From positions 1,922,001-1,986,000 of the forward strand of contig NZ_CP069717.1 of NCBI RefSeq assembly GCF_024971095.1: a stretch of DNA of 64,000 nt, in the 5' to 3' direction. This document shows, in pieces, positions 40,664 to 50,288 of the stretch. The notes beneath the pieces were generated by a model, which worked only from the letters and a program-made list of their open reading frames with translations, was not told the DNA's origin and searched no databases. Position 1 is the stretch's first letter. Each line of letters starts with the position of its first letter. The DNA is from Microbacterium neungamense (GTDB taxonomy: Bacteria > Actinomycetota > Actinomycetes > Actinomycetales > Microbacteriaceae). The position numbers and the translations under genes were made by a program.

Positions 40664-40709
40664 CCGGACGAGGCAGGCCAGTACCCGGTGAGCGAAAGGA
40701 CTGGTCCTG
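40664..40709 (+). promoter_or_regulatory. Guanidine-III riboswitch (mini-ykkC class III)
   Basis: CCGGACGAGG, then CAGGCCAG, TACCCGG, an AGGAC-containing strand and CTGG-T-CCTG reproduce the compact guanidine-III aptamer. P1 pairs CAGGCCAG with CTGG/CCTG around one bulged T, and the 5' CCGG (40664-40667) can pair with CCGG at 40685-40688 to make the pseudoknot. The order and the ACGAGG/AGGAC core fit the known actinobacterial class. The aptamer abuts the ribosome binding site GGAGGG, 9 bp before the ATG of an SMR exporter gene, so guanidine most likely opens translation. Confidence 0.88.
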
Positions 40710-40722
40710 GAGGGTCGCAATC

Positions 40723-41049
40723 ATGGCATGGGTCGTGCTCATCATCTCCGGAGTTCTCGAGGCCGTGTGGGCCACAGCGCTGGGGAAATCCGAGGGCCTT
40801 TCCCGGCTGTGGCCGAGCGTGGTGTTCTTCGCGGGGCTCATTCTCTCGATGCTCGGGCTCGCCTGGGCGATGCGCGACATTCCGACCGGGACGGCGTACG
40901 CGGTCTGGGTGGGAATCGGCGCCTCGCTCACGGTGATCTGGGCGATGATCACGGGCGAGACGGATATCTCGTGGGTGCGGATTCTGCTGCTGACCGGATT
41001 GATCGGATGCATCGTGGGATTGAAACTCGTCGACACCGGTCACGCCTGA
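40723..41049 (+). CDS. gdx: Guanidinium exporter of the SMR family (Gdx/SugE-like)
   Basis: A 108-residue four-helix small multidrug resistance protein. The first helix WVVLIISGVLEAVWATAL holds the proton/substrate Glu (E13), and the Gdx-type pattern continues with LGKSEGLSRLWPS and TGTAYAVWVGIGASLTVIW. SMR proteins of the Gdx subtype export guanidinium ion in exchange for protons as antiparallel dimers. The guanidine-III riboswitch directly upstream supports this substrate. It is a single gene, followed by lsr2 after 39 bp. Confidence 0.93.
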   Translation: MAWVVLIISGVLEAVWATALGKSEGLSRLWPSVVFFAGLILSMLGLAWAMRDIPTGTAYAVWVGIGASLTVIWAMITGETDISWVRILLLTGLIGCIVGLKLVDTGHA

Positions 41050-41088
41050 ATGTTGCCGTCGGAGCCGTTTGCGCAATAGCGTTGTGCC

Positions 41089-41433
41089 ATGGCTCGCAAA
41101 ATCGTTCATCAGCTCGTCGACGACATCGATGGAACTCTTCTGGAAAGCGGTGAGGGCGAGACGGTGCATTTCTCGCTCAACGGCGCCGCTTACGAGATCG
41201 ACCTGACCACCGCGCACGCGGACGAGCTGCGTGAGGCGCTCGCCCCGTATATCAAGGCCGGACGGCGTGCGACGACGGCCGGCGCGGTCCGCGGCGGGAC
41301 GTCCCGCCGCCGTGCGGGCGGCAATGCGGAGGCCGGGGCCATCCGCGAGTGGGCGAAGCAGAACGGCTACAAGGTCTCGGAGCGCGGTCGCGTCTCCAGC
41401 GAGATCGTGGACGCCTACCGCGCCGCGCACTGA
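41089..41433 (+). CDS. lsr2: Lsr2 nucleoid-associated protein
   Basis: A 114-residue actinobacterial H-NS-like protein that coats AT-rich and foreign DNA. The N-terminal dimerisation domain reads KIVHQLVDDIDGTLLESGEG, and AYEIDLTTAHADELREAL completes it. A Gly/Arg-rich linker follows, and the C-terminal DNA-binding domain has IREWAKQNGYKVSERGRV with the AT-hook-like RGR. Lsr2 would be expected to silence the less GC-rich accessory genes such as galE and the polysaccharide promoter region. Confidence 0.96.
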   Translation: MARKIVHQLVDDIDGTLLESGEGETVHFSLNGAAYEIDLTTAHADELREALAPYIKAGRRATTAGAVRGGTSRRRAGGNAEAGAIREWAKQNGYKVSERGRVSSEIVDAYRAAH

Positions 41434-41501
41434 GCACGCTCCCCCTGCGGCGCTCCGGCGGCGCTCCGGCGGCTTCCGGCGCACGACTAGACTTGACGCG
41501 C

Positions 41502-41575
41502 GCCTTCGTAGCTCAGCTGGATAGAGCAGCCCTCTCCTAAAGGGCAGGTCGCAGGTTCGAATCCTGTCGGGGGCA
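41502..41575 (+). tRNA. tRNA-Arg (anticodon CCT)
   Basis: A cloverleaf from GCCTTCGTAGCTCAGCTGG with the acceptor GCCTTCG/CGGGGGC (including G-T pairs). The anticodon stem GCCCT/AGGGC carries the loop CTCCTAA, giving anticodon CCT, which reads the rare Arg codon AGG. The T arm is GCAGGTTCGAATCCTGT. CCA is not encoded. A terminator follows after 9 bp. Confidence 0.94.
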
Positions 41576-41584
41576 CGATGTTGA

Positions 41585-41608
41585 AAGGGCCGCCCACGGG
41601 CGGCCCTT
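41585..41608. terminator. Terminator after tRNA-Arg
   Basis: AAGGGCCGCCC and GGGCGGCCCTT form an 11-bp stem with a very short loop, directly after the tRNA gene. The next gene to the right, the leftward HNH gene, ends at 41749, so it may share the structure. Confidence 0.8.
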
Positions 41609-41748
41609 CCATCGTCTAAGCCCTCGACAGCGGGCCCCCATCGGCCGGAGGCTCCGCGCGCCGCCTTCCCTCCCCACGCGACATCCGCCTCCGACGAGCG
41701 GCGCGCGGAGGGGCCGATGGAGGACTCGAGGGCACCATCGCGGGAGGC

Positions 41749-42246
41749 TCAGGCCGCGAGGGCCAGGTACGGCTCCCAGCGGGGGTCGCTGCGCTCGACG
41801 CCGCGGACCGTCCAGGCGGTGCCGTGCGGCGGGCGCGGCGTGACGCGCAGCTCCCAGCCCATCTCCTGCGGAGTGCGGTCGCTCTTGATGTTGTTGCAGC
41901 GCAGGCAGCAGGCGACGAGGTTCTCCCAAGTGTCGCGGCCTCCGCGCGACCGCGGCAGCACGTGATCGATCGTCGACGCCGACTTGCCGCAGTAGCCGCA
42001 GCGGTGGTCGTCGCGGCGCAGCACGCCGCGGCGGGTGACCGGCATCCGGCGCGCATTCGGCACCCGGACGTAGCGCGAGAGGATGATCACCACGGGGCGC
42101 TCGTAGGCGCCGCGGGCGGCCCAGACGGGGTCGTCCTCCATGTGCTCGATCACCGTGGCCTTGTCGTTCATGACCAGGACCAGGGCTCTCTTGAACGACA
42201 CGACCGCGAGCGGCTCGTATCCGGCGTTCAGGACCAGTGTGCGCAT
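41749..42246 (-). CDS. HNH endonuclease family protein
   Basis: A 165-residue protein. The N-terminus RTLVLNAGYEPLAVVSFKRA is a signature of the short HNH family widespread in actinobacteria and cyanobacteria. The HNH core is CGYCGKSASTIDHVLPRSRG, then ENLVACCLRCNNIKSDRT, with two CxxC zinc pairs and the catalytic His in IDHV. The ATG at 42246 is chosen over that at 42252 because GAGAGG then has 6-bp spacing. Nothing marks it as part of a mobile element or restriction system; the role is unknown. Confidence 0.87.
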   Translation of the reverse strand: MRTLVLNAGYEPLAVVSFKRALVLVMNDKATVIEHMEDDPVWAARGAYERPVVIILSRYVRVPNARRMPVTRRGVLRRDDHRCGYCGKSASTIDHVLPRSRGGRDTWENLVACCLRCNNIKSDRTPQEMGWELRVTPRPPHGTAWTVRGVERSDPRWEPYLALAA

Positions 42247-42333
42247 CGTCATCCTCTCGATCCGCCGGGATGGCTTCCCGGCACTCTCGACTCACACGAC
42301 GCCGTGCGGATGAGGAGCGCTCGCAGGTACGGA

Positions 42334-42361
42334 AAAGGCGCTGTCTACGGACAGCGCCTTT
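42334..42361 (-). terminator. Strong intrinsic terminator
   Basis: AAAGGCGCTGTC-TACG-GACAGCGCCTTT is a perfect 12-bp stem with a stable TACG tetraloop and A/T flanks on both sides. It lies about 195 bp beyond the stop of the leftward M23 peptidase gene and 88 bp before the HNH start. The rest of the 42362-42556 stretch shows nothing else. Confidence 0.85.
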
Positions 42362-42556
42362 CACACTCGGCGGAACCGAGGCAGCCCTGCGGGCGATGCC
42401 GGAGCACCAGACGACCGAGTGCATCCATGGTGCGGATGCTCGGTATCGGATACATCGGCTTCTCCCACTCGTACGACGACGCGTTCAGGCTAACCCATCC
42501 CGGGGCATCCGGGACGGGAACAGCCGGTGAACAGCGCTGGGCGTGTCGACGAGGGC

Positions 42557-43375
42557 TCAGCCGGCGTTGGCGCTGAGCCAGCCCATCGGCTCGACGAGGG
42601 AGCCGTTGACCTGCACCTCGAAGTGGAGGTGGTCGCCGTAGGAGCGGCCGGTGTTGCCCACCTTGCCGATGAACTGGCCGGGCTGGACGACCTGCCCGGC
42701 GCTGACGGCGCGGGTGCCGTTGGTCATGTGCGCGTACACGGTGGAGACGCGCTGACCGCCGATCACGTGGTCGATCACGACGGCGACGCCGTAGCCGTAG
42801 TAGCTCTCGGAGGAGATCCGGACCACGCCGCCGGCGGCGGCGAAGATCGGGGTGCCGCCGTCGGCGACCATGTCGGCGCCGTCGTGGCCGCTGCTGAGCG
42901 TGCGGCTGACGTAGTACGAGCCGGCCGGCAGCGGGTAGCGGACCTCGCCGGAGCCGGCGGCCACCAGGCGGAGGTCGGCGTCGCTGACCCGTCCGCCGTC
43001 AGCGCCCGCGGCGGCGAGCTGGGCCGCGGCGGCGGCGCGGGCGGCCGCGGCCTCCTCGGCCTTCTTCTTCTCGATCTCCTCGGGCGTGGTCGCCGAGTAG
43101 CTGCCGCGGTTCAGCGGCGCGGCGGTGGCCTCGGAGGCGACGACGAGGGACTGGGCGTCGTCGACGGCCAGCTGCTGCAGCGTGGTCGCCTCCGTACCGG
43201 TCGGCTTCGTGGCCGCGTAGGCGGGGAGCGCCACGGCGGCGACGAGCGCGCTGACGGCCGCGAAGATCGCGACGGTCCGCATCGGCTTCACACTCCGGCC
43301 GGCCGAGGATGCTCGGCGCCGTGCCGGGGAACTCTGTTCTGCTGTCGTCGCGGTCTTGTCGATGTCTGCGGCCAA
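42557..43375 (-). CDS. Secreted or membrane-anchored M23 (LytM-type) peptidase
   Basis: A 272-residue cell-wall endopeptidase. One hydrophobic segment at about residues 34-52 (TVAIFAAVSALVAAVALPAY) is a signal or anchor. An Ala/Glu-rich helical linker (EEIEKKKAEEAAAARAAAAA) follows, then the M23 domain with the zinc ligands in SSGHDGADMVA and the HLHFEV motif. Both are intact, so it should be active. I choose a TTG start at 43375 because AGGAGG lies 8 bp before it; the ATG at 43426 would add 17 residues lacking any domain. The 5' region up to 43621 holds no gene. Confidence 0.85.
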   Translation of the reverse strand: MAADIDKTATTAEQSSPARRRASSAGRSVKPMRTVAIFAAVSALVAAVALPAYAATKPTGTEATTLQQLAVDDAQSLVVASEATAAPLNRGSYSATTPEEIEKKKAEEAAAARAAAAAQLAAAGADGGRVSDADLRLVAAGSGEVRYPLPAGSYYVSRTLSSGHDGADMVADGGTPIFAAAGGVVRISSESYYGYGVAVVIDHVIGGQRVSTVYAHMTNGTRAVSAGQVVQPGQFIGKVGNTGRSYGDHLHFEVQVNGSLVEPMGWLSANAG

Positions 43376-43621
43376 AAGGGTTTCCTCCTGCGCCTCGGCG
43401 CTCGGGCAGCGCTGGCTCGTCGGCACTGTCGTTTCTCGGGCACGTAGTCACACGGGCACGTTGTGCGAACTTCTCGCGAAGACGACGAGCCAGGGAGGCG
43501 ATCTTCGCGTGCATCACCGGCGGGCTTCTTCGCCGGCGACCCGTCCGAGGTTACCGGAAGATAACGATTCTGTCACCCTGCGAACCTGGCAATCCCCCGG
43601 ATGCGGCCCGCAGCCGCGGAA

Positions 43622-44323
43622 TCACGCGGGTTCGCCGACGAGGAAGATGTGCGAGGCGAGCTCGACCGGGAGCTCCAGCCCCTCGTCCTTGCCCTCCATC
43701 TGGATGAGCACGTAGCCCTCGTTGTAGCGGTAGTCGCCGCGCGCGCCGGGGACCACGCCGGCGTCTCGCAGCTGCTCCAGAAGCTCCGGGTCCACCTGGG
43801 CCGGCTCGGCGAGCCGGCGCACGGTGCCCTCGATCGGGCCGCCCGCCTCGTTCAGCTTCTGCACCAGGCCGACGACGCCCTCGTCGAAGGTGCGGGCCGG
43901 CAGGTCGCCGAGCTGATCCAGCCCGGGGATCGGGTTGCCGTACGGCGACTCCGTGGGGTGGCCGAGCAGCTCGACGAGTCGGCGCTCGACCTGCTCGCTC
44001 ATCACGTGCTCCCAGCGGCAGGCCTCGTCGTGCACGTACGCCCAGTCCAGCCCGATGACGTCGGACAGCAGGCGCTCCGCGAGACGGTGCTTGCGCATCA
44101 CGTCGACGGCCTTGCGCCGTCCGGTCTCGGTGAGCTCGAGACGGCGGTCCTCGGAGACGACGACGAGACCGTCGCGCTCCATGCGTCCGACGGTCTGCGA
44201 CACCGTCGGGCCGGAGTGCCCGAGACGCTCCGAGATACGCGCGCGCAGCGGCACGATGTTCTCCTCCTCCAGTTCGAGGATCGTGCGGAGATACATCTCG
44301 GTGGTGTCGATCAGGTCGGTCAT
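43622..44323 (-). CDS. DtxR/IdeR-family metal-dependent repressor
   Basis: A 233-residue iron- or manganese-dependent regulator. The winged helix domain has RISERLGHSGPTVSQTVGRM as recognition element. The metal-binding and dimerisation domain includes HRLAERLLSDVIGLDWAYVH and DEACRWEHVMSEQVERRL with the conserved His/Glu/Cys ligands. The C-terminal SH3-like domain ends at ELASHIFLVGEPA. The ATG at 44323 is preceded by a palindromic DtxR-type box 21 bp upstream, so it probably represses itself and possibly the divergent serC. Confidence 0.92.
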   Translation of the reverse strand: MTDLIDTTEMYLRTILELEEENIVPLRARISERLGHSGPTVSQTVGRMERDGLVVVSEDRRLELTETGRRKAVDVMRKHRLAERLLSDVIGLDWAYVHDEACRWEHVMSEQVERRLVELLGHPTESPYGNPIPGLDQLGDLPARTFDEGVVGLVQKLNEAGGPIEGTVRRLAEPAQVDPELLEQLRDAGVVPGARGDYRYNEGYVLIQMEGKDEGLELPVELASHIFLVGEPA

Positions 44324-44343
44324 GCAAGGCCTCCGGTGGTTCT

Positions 44344-44355
44344 TAGGCAAGCCTA
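44344..44355. promoter_or_regulatory. DtxR-type iron box
   Basis: TAGGC-AA-GCCTA is a perfect palindrome flanked by T-rich and A-rich bases, matching the core of the DtxR/IdeR consensus. It lies between the divergent DtxR-family gene and serC, 21 bp from the repressor's start and 67 bp from serC. Confidence 0.75.
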
Positions 44356-44413
44356 CATTCCCGCGATGACGCGGGGCGTCATGCGGGCGGGGCGGCCCAG
44401 CCCCTCCCCCTAG

Positions 44414-45535
<1,122 letters not shown>

Positions 45536-45579
45536 CGAACGGATGCCCGGGCGCCGCGGTCAGCGCACGCCCGCGCCGG

Positions 45580-46134
45580 TCACTCCTCCTCGTCGGAGAG
45601 CGCCTCGTCGGCGTCGTCGAGTTCCTCGTCGTCGTCGTCCTCGCCGGACTCGTCCAGCTCGTCGATGTCGACCCCGTCCAGGTCGCCGGCGTGCAGGATG
45701 TCCTGCTCCTGGTCGTCGTCCTCGTCCAGTCCGTCCGCCTCGAGCGCGGCGTCCAGCAGCGCGTCGGCATCCGTCTCCCCGGCCTCCGCCGACGCGGCGG
45801 CCGCCTGCTCGGCCGGTTCGGCCTGGTGCGCGCGGTACTCCGCCAGGCGCTCGGCCCACGGCACCCACTCGGGGGCGAGCAGTGCGCCGTCGCCGGGCAG
45901 CAGCTCCACCTCGAGCACGGTCGGCTCGGCGCCTTCCACCTGCGCGACGGTGACCGTCCAGAACCATCCCGGGTAGCCGGGCAGGCGGTTCTGGAACCGC
46001 AGCGACACCGCGCCGTCCGCCTCCACCACGTGACCGGCCGCCGGGCCGATCGTCGAAGCCGGGGTGATCTCGTGCAGGGCGGCGAGGGCGAGGTCGCGGG
46101 TGGCGGCCGCCAGCTCGTCAGGCGTCGAGCTCAT
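45580..46134 (-). CDS. DUF3027 family protein
   Basis: A 184-residue actinobacterial protein. The conserved N-terminal domain has GHVVEADGAVSLRFQNRLPG, YPGWFWTVTVAQ and LLAPEWVPWAERLAEY. The C-terminal 75 residues are extremely acidic (EDDDDEELDDADEALSDEEE) and surely disordered. Its ATG overlaps the 3' end of the cold-shock gene by 17 bp, so the pair is co-translated. The function of DUF3027 is not known; the link with a cold-shock protein suggests an RNA-related role (inference). Confidence 0.88.
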   Translation of the reverse strand: MSSTPDELAAATRDLALAALHEITPASTIGPAAGHVVEADGAVSLRFQNRLPGYPGWFWTVTVAQVEGAEPTVLEVELLPGDGALLAPEWVPWAERLAEYRAHQAEPAEQAAAASAEAGETDADALLDAALEADGLDEDDDQEQDILHAGDLDGVDIDELDESGEDDDDEELDDADEALSDEEE

Positions 46135-46498
46135 CGGCGACCTTGCGCAGCACGGCCGCGACCTTGCGGCCGTGGCTGGACGACGGGTAGCGGCCGCGGC
46201 GCAGATCGCCGCCGATGCTGTCGAGGAGCTTGACGAGGTCCTCGACGATGACGGCCATGTCGTCCGCCGGCTTGCGATGCGCCTTGGCCAGGCTGGGCGG
46301 CGCGTCGAGCACGCGGACCGAGAGCGCCTGCGGGCCGCGGCGGCCGTCGGCGAGTCCGAACTCCACGCGGGTGTTCTTCTTCACGGTGACACCCGCGGGA
46401 AGGGCAGAGGCGTGCAGGAAGACGTCCTGGCCGTCATCGCTGGCGATGAAGCCGAACCCCTTCTCCTCGTCGTAGAACCTGACCTTGCCGGTGGGCAT
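46118..46498 (-). CDS. Cold-shock domain protein with C-terminal extension
   Basis: A 126-residue protein. The first 65 residues are a cold-shock domain with both RNP motifs (KGFGFIA and DVFLHASALP). The remaining 60 residues are a conserved helical extension (KPADDMAVIVEDLVKLLDSI) absent from ordinary CspA proteins of about 67 residues. ATG 46498 lies directly downstream of a GAGGTTC ribosome-binding region. It binds single-stranded RNA or DNA and is coupled to the DUF3027 gene. Confidence 0.92.
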   Translation of the reverse strand: MPTGKVRFYDEEKGFGFIASDDGQDVFLHASALPAGVTVKKNTRVEFGLADGRRGPQALSVRVLDAPPSLAKAHRKPADDMAVIVEDLVKLLDSIGGDLRRGRYPSSSHGRKVAAVLRKVADELDA

Positions 46499-46601
46499 GG
46501 GAGAACCTCGCTGTGAACGGTATGGAAAGAACGTCGCGCGGCGGCGCGACCCCTCCAGCCTACCGGTCCGGCCCCGGCGCGCAGGCGATACGCTGAGACG
46601 G

Positions 46602-46889
46602 ATGAGCACTGAGCACGACGGCCCCGACGCCGACCGCGACGTCCCGGTCCGCGGGATCGACCGCTTCCTCGCGTTCGGGGCACTGGGCGTCGCCGCGCTG
46701 TCGATCGTCTGCTTCTTCGCGATCATCATCGGCACGGCCGCCGGGATGGACCAGCAGGCGTTCGGCACCGGCGCCTGGCCCGTGGTCGCGGCCGTGCCCA
46801 TGTACGGGCTGCCGCTCGCCTTCGTGATGATCATCGCCCTGCTCGTCATGAGCTTCATCCGGAAGGGGCGCGCGTCCTCGCGCTCCTGA
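46602..46889 (+). CDS. Small two-helix membrane protein
   Basis: A 95-residue protein with a charged N-terminus and two hydrophobic helices (FGALGVAALSIVCFFAIIIG and YGLPLAFVMIIALLVMSFI), ending in a basic tail RKGRASSRS. No named domain is recognised. It begins 103 bp from the divergent cold-shock gene and ends 7 bp before the helicase-partner gene, so it shares that operon. The role is unknown. Confidence 0.78.
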   Translation: MSTEHDGPDADRDVPVRGIDRFLAFGALGVAALSIVCFFAIIIGTAAGMDQQAFGTGAWPVVAAVPMYGLPLAFVMIIALLVMSFIRKGRASSRS

Positions 46890-46896
46890 GCGGCCG

Positions 46897-48591
46897 ATGA
46901 GCACCTACGCGCGTCCGCTCGCCGACCGGCTCGCCGCGGCCGACGACGCGTGGCTCGCAGAGCTGTTCCACGCTCGCGGCGTGCGGGCGGATGCCCCGTG
47001 GCAGGACTTCTTCGATGCCGCCGAAGCGCTGCTCGACACCGCCTCGGTGGAGCGGGCGCTGTGCACGCTCACCCGCGACGAGGCGGAGGCTCTGGTGCGC
47101 GCCGCGCGCGACGGCAGCGCGGGCGATCCCTCGCCGGGCCTGCGCGCCCTCGCGCTGATGGACGACGACGGCCGCGTCCCGCCCCCTGTCGCCGCGATCG
47201 CGGAGCAGCGGGACGTGCCGCCGGCGCCGGTCGCCGCGGAGGCCGCGCCCGCGTCCGCCGAGGCGGCGGCACGCGCGGCCGAGCGCGCCTTCCAGACCGT
47301 GCGGGGCCTCGCCGACCTGCTGCTGAGCGCCCGCACCGCCCCGCTCACCCTCGTCGCATCCGGCGCCCTCGGCGCCGGTGAGCGACGCCGGCTCGCCGAA
47401 GGCGGGATGGATGCCGAGGTGCTCGACGAGCTGCGCGCCCTGGCCGTGACCGCGGACCTCGCCCGCCCCGTCGACCGGGAGCTGCGCATCACCCCCGCCG
47501 CCGGCGACTGGCTGGACTCCCCGTTCCGGCGCCGCTGGGCCCTGCTCGCCGAGGCGTTCCGGGAGAGCCTGCCGCGCGGCATCCGCACCGGCGCCGGCTG
47601 GATTCCGGTCGCGGCCTGGGACGACGCCCACCCCTGGGATCCGGGATGGCCCGCGGCGGTCGCGGCGCTGCGCAACCGGGCCGCCCTGCTGGGGCTCTCG
47701 GCCGACGACGGCGGCGAACCGGCCTGGGCGACACCCCTGCGGCGCGGCGAGCCGGCCGATGCCGAGCCGCTCGCCACCCTGCTGCCCTCGGAGGTGGACC
47801 GGGTCTTCCTGCAGAACGACCTCACCGCGATCGCGCCCGGACCGCTGCTGCCGGCGCTGGACAACCGGCTGCGGGCGATGACCGAGCACGACGCCGCGCA
47901 GGCCTCCTCCTACCGGTTCACCGCCGAGTCGATCGCCCGCGCCCTCGCGGACGGTGAGACCGGGCAGAGCATCCTGGACTTCCTCACCGGACTGTCGCCG
48001 ACCGGCCTGCCGCAGCCGCTGTCCTACCTGGTGGCGCAGACGGCGCAGCGGCACGGCCTGGTCCGCGTGACGGCCGACCCGGCCCGCGGCACCGTGGTCT
48101 CCAGCACCGACGCGCACCTGCTGCAGGCGATCGAGGTCGACCGCGCGCTGCGACCGCTCGGCCTGGTCCGCGACGGCGAGGTGCTCGTCTCCCGGGTGGG
48201 CGCCGACACCATCGCCTGGGCGCTCGCCGACGCGCGCTACCCCGCCACTCTTGTCGGCGGGGACGGGGCCGCGATCCCCCCGGCGCGCCGGCGCATGGCG
48301 GACGAGCATCCGGCCGCCGCCGCGTCCTATGCGCCGCTGATCGCCCGGCTGCGCGCGCATCAGGGTCCGGATGCCGATGCGGCGTGGCTCGACCGGGAGC
48401 TCGAGGCGGCCGTCCGTGCCCGGGCGGTCGTGCTCGTCGAGGTCGCCATGCCGGACGGCTCCAGCCGGGAGCTGGCGCTCGAGGCATCCGGCCTCGGCGG
48501 CGGCCGCCTGCGCGGCCGCGACCGCACCGCCGACGTCGAGCGCACCCTGCCGGTGCGCAGCATCCGCTCGGTGCGCGTGCTGGAGGGCTGA
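46897..48591 (+). CDS. Helicase C-terminal-domain-like protein, partner of XPB
   Basis: A 564-residue protein of the XPB/Ssl2-like helicase-associated family found beside XPB helicases in actinobacteria. The N-terminal winged-helix-like repeats (ADRLAAADDAWLAELFHARG) and the central LLPSEVDRVFLQNDLTAIAP are conserved landmarks. YRFTAESIARALADGETGQS and SYLVAQTAQRHGLVRV follow. No ATPase motif is present. It lies 39 bp before the XPB gene; the two probably act together on damaged or stalled DNA, although the bacterial system is poorly defined. Confidence 0.85.
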   Translation: MSTYARPLADRLAAADDAWLAELFHARGVRADAPWQDFFDAAEALLDTASVERALCTLTRDEAEALVRAARDGSAGDPSPGLRALALMDDDGRVPPPVAAIAEQRDVPPAPVAAEAAPASAEAAARAAERAFQTVRGLADLLLSARTAPLTLVASGALGAGERRRLAEGGMDAEVLDELRALAVTADLARPVDRELRITPAAGDWLDSPFRRRWALLAEAFRESLPRGIRTGAGWIPVAAWDDAHPWDPGWPAAVAALRNRAALLGLSADDGGEPAWATPLRRGEPADAEPLATLLPSEVDRVFLQNDLTAIAPGPLLPALDNRLRAMTEHDAAQASSYRFTAESIARALADGETGQSILDFLTGLSPTGLPQPLSYLVAQTAQRHGLVRVTADPARGTVVSSTDAHLLQAIEVDRALRPLGLVRDGEVLVSRVGADTIAWALADARYPATLVGGDGAAIPPARRRMADEHPAAAASYAPLIARLRAHQGPDADAAWLDRELEAAVRARAVVLVEVAMPDGSSRELALEASGLGGGRLRGRDRTADVERTLPVRSIRSVRVLEG

Positions 48592-48630
48592 ACGGTCCGG
48601 CCGGCGGGGGCGGCGGTAGACTGGTCTGCT

Positions 48631-50271
48631 ATGTCTGATGGCCCTTTGATCGTGCAGAGCGATCGCACCGTCCTGCTCGAGGTGGCGCACGCCGACGCCG
48701 AGACGGCCCGGCACGAGCTGGCGATCTTCGCGGAGCTGGAGCGCGCACCCGAGCACATCCACACCTACCGGATCACGCGTCTGGGCCTGTGGAACGCACG
48801 GGCCGCCGGGCACACCGCGGAGGACATGCTGGAGACCCTGGAGCGCTGGTCGCGCTTCCCGGTCCCGCCGTCGGTGGCGGTCGATCTGCGCGAGACCGTG
48901 AACCGCTACGGCCGGCTCGTGATCGAGCGCGACGAGGAGGGCCGGCTGATCCTGCGCTCCAGCGACCCGGCCGTGCTCACGCAGGTGGCCGGCAACAAGC
49001 GCATCCAGCCGCTGCTGATCGGGCACCCCTCGCCGGATGCCTACGTGGTGGACGCCTGGGCCCGGGGCCAGATCAAGCAGGAGCTGCTGAAGATCGGCTG
49101 GCCGGCGGAGGACCTGGCCGGCTACACGCCGGGCACGCCGCACGAGATCGAGCTGGCCGAGGACGGCTGGCAGATGCGTCCGTACCAGCGCGAGGCGGTG
49201 GAGGCGTTCGCGAAGGACGGCTCCGGGGTCGTGGTGCTGCCGTGCGGTGCGGGGAAGACCATCGTCGGCGCCGGCGCCATGGCGAACACGAAGACGACCA
49301 CGCTGATCCTGGTGACGAACACCGTCTCGGCCCGGCAGTGGCGCGACGAGCTGCTCAAGCGGACCTCGCTCACGCCCGAGGAGATCGGCGAGTACTCCGG
49401 CCAGGCCAAGGAGGTCAAGCCGGTCACCATCGCGACGTACCAGATCCTCACCGCCAAGCGGAAGGGCCAGTACGCGCACCTCGCCCTGCTGGACGCCATG
49501 GACTGGGGCCTCATCGTGTACGACGAGGTGCACCTGCTGCCGGCGCCGGTGTTCAAGCTCACCGCCGACCTGCAGGCGCGGCGCCGGATCGGGCTGACCG
49601 CGACCCTGGTGCGGGAGGACGGCCGGGAGGGTGACGTGTTCAGCCTGATCGGGCCCAAGCGGTTCGACGCGCCGTGGAAGCAGATCGAGGCGCAGGGGTT
49701 CATCTCCCCCGCCGCCTGCTACGAGGTGCGCGTCGACCTGCCGCCGGGCGACCGGCTCGAGTACGCGGCGGCGACCGACGAGGAGCGGTACCGGCTCGCG
49801 GCATCCGCCCCTGCCAAGATCAAGGCCGTGCGCGACCTGATCGCGAAGCACCCCGGCGAGCGCATCCTCGTGATCGGCCAGTACCTCGACCAGCTGGACA
49901 CCCTGTCCGAGTCGCTGAATGCGCCGCAGATCACCGGGGCGACGCCGGTGGACGAGCGGGAGGAGCTGTACCGGCAGTTCCGCGAGGGCGAGATCTCGCT
50001 GCTGGTGGTGTCGAAGGTCGCGAACTTCTCGATCGACCTGCCGGAGGCGTCCGTCGCGATCCAGGTGTCCGGCTCGTTCGGGTCGCGGCAGGAGGAGGCG
50101 CAGCGGCTGGGGCGGCTGCTGCGGCCGAAGCAGTCCGGACACACCGCGAGCTTCTACACGCTGATCGCCCGCGACACCGTCGACCAGGACTACGCCCAGA
50201 ACCGGCAGCGCTTCCTCGCCGAGCAGGGCTACAGCTACACCATCATGGACGCCGACGCCCTCGCCGCCTGA
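48631..50271 (+). CDS. XPB-family DNA helicase
   Basis: A 546-residue SF2 helicase resembling eukaryotic XPB. An N-terminal damage-recognition-like domain (residues 1-175) precedes RPYQREAVEAF. Walker A is LPCGAGKTIVG, the DEVH box is YDEVHLLPAP, motif III is LTATLVREDG, and motif VI is RQEEAQRLGRLLRPKQ. The RED motif of XPB is visible in LVREDGREGD. ATG 48631 follows a short spacer after the partner gene. It unwinds DNA with 3'-5' polarity, probably in repair. Confidence 0.94.
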   Translation: MSDGPLIVQSDRTVLLEVAHADAETARHELAIFAELERAPEHIHTYRITRLGLWNARAAGHTAEDMLETLERWSRFPVPPSVAVDLRETVNRYGRLVIERDEEGRLILRSSDPAVLTQVAGNKRIQPLLIGHPSPDAYVVDAWARGQIKQELLKIGWPAEDLAGYTPGTPHEIELAEDGWQMRPYQREAVEAFAKDGSGVVVLPCGAGKTIVGAGAMANTKTTTLILVTNTVSARQWRDELLKRTSLTPEEIGEYSGQAKEVKPVTIATYQILTAKRKGQYAHLALLDAMDWGLIVYDEVHLLPAPVFKLTADLQARRRIGLTATLVREDGREGDVFSLIGPKRFDAPWKQIEAQGFISPAACYEVRVDLPPGDRLEYAAATDEERYRLAASAPAKIKAVRDLIAKHPGERILVIGQYLDQLDTLSESLNAPQITGATPVDEREELYRQFREGEISLLVVSKVANFSIDLPEASVAIQVSGSFGSRQEEAQRLGRLLRPKQSGHTASFYTLIARDTVDQDYAQNRQRFLAEQGYSYTIMDADALAA

Positions 50272-50288
50272 CCACCCACCCGGAACGC

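Noticed and set aside
43376..43621. Possible c-di-AMP riboswitch before the M23 peptidase
   Set aside because: Such riboswitches often precede cell-wall peptidases in actinobacteria, but I could not match the conserved core in this leader.
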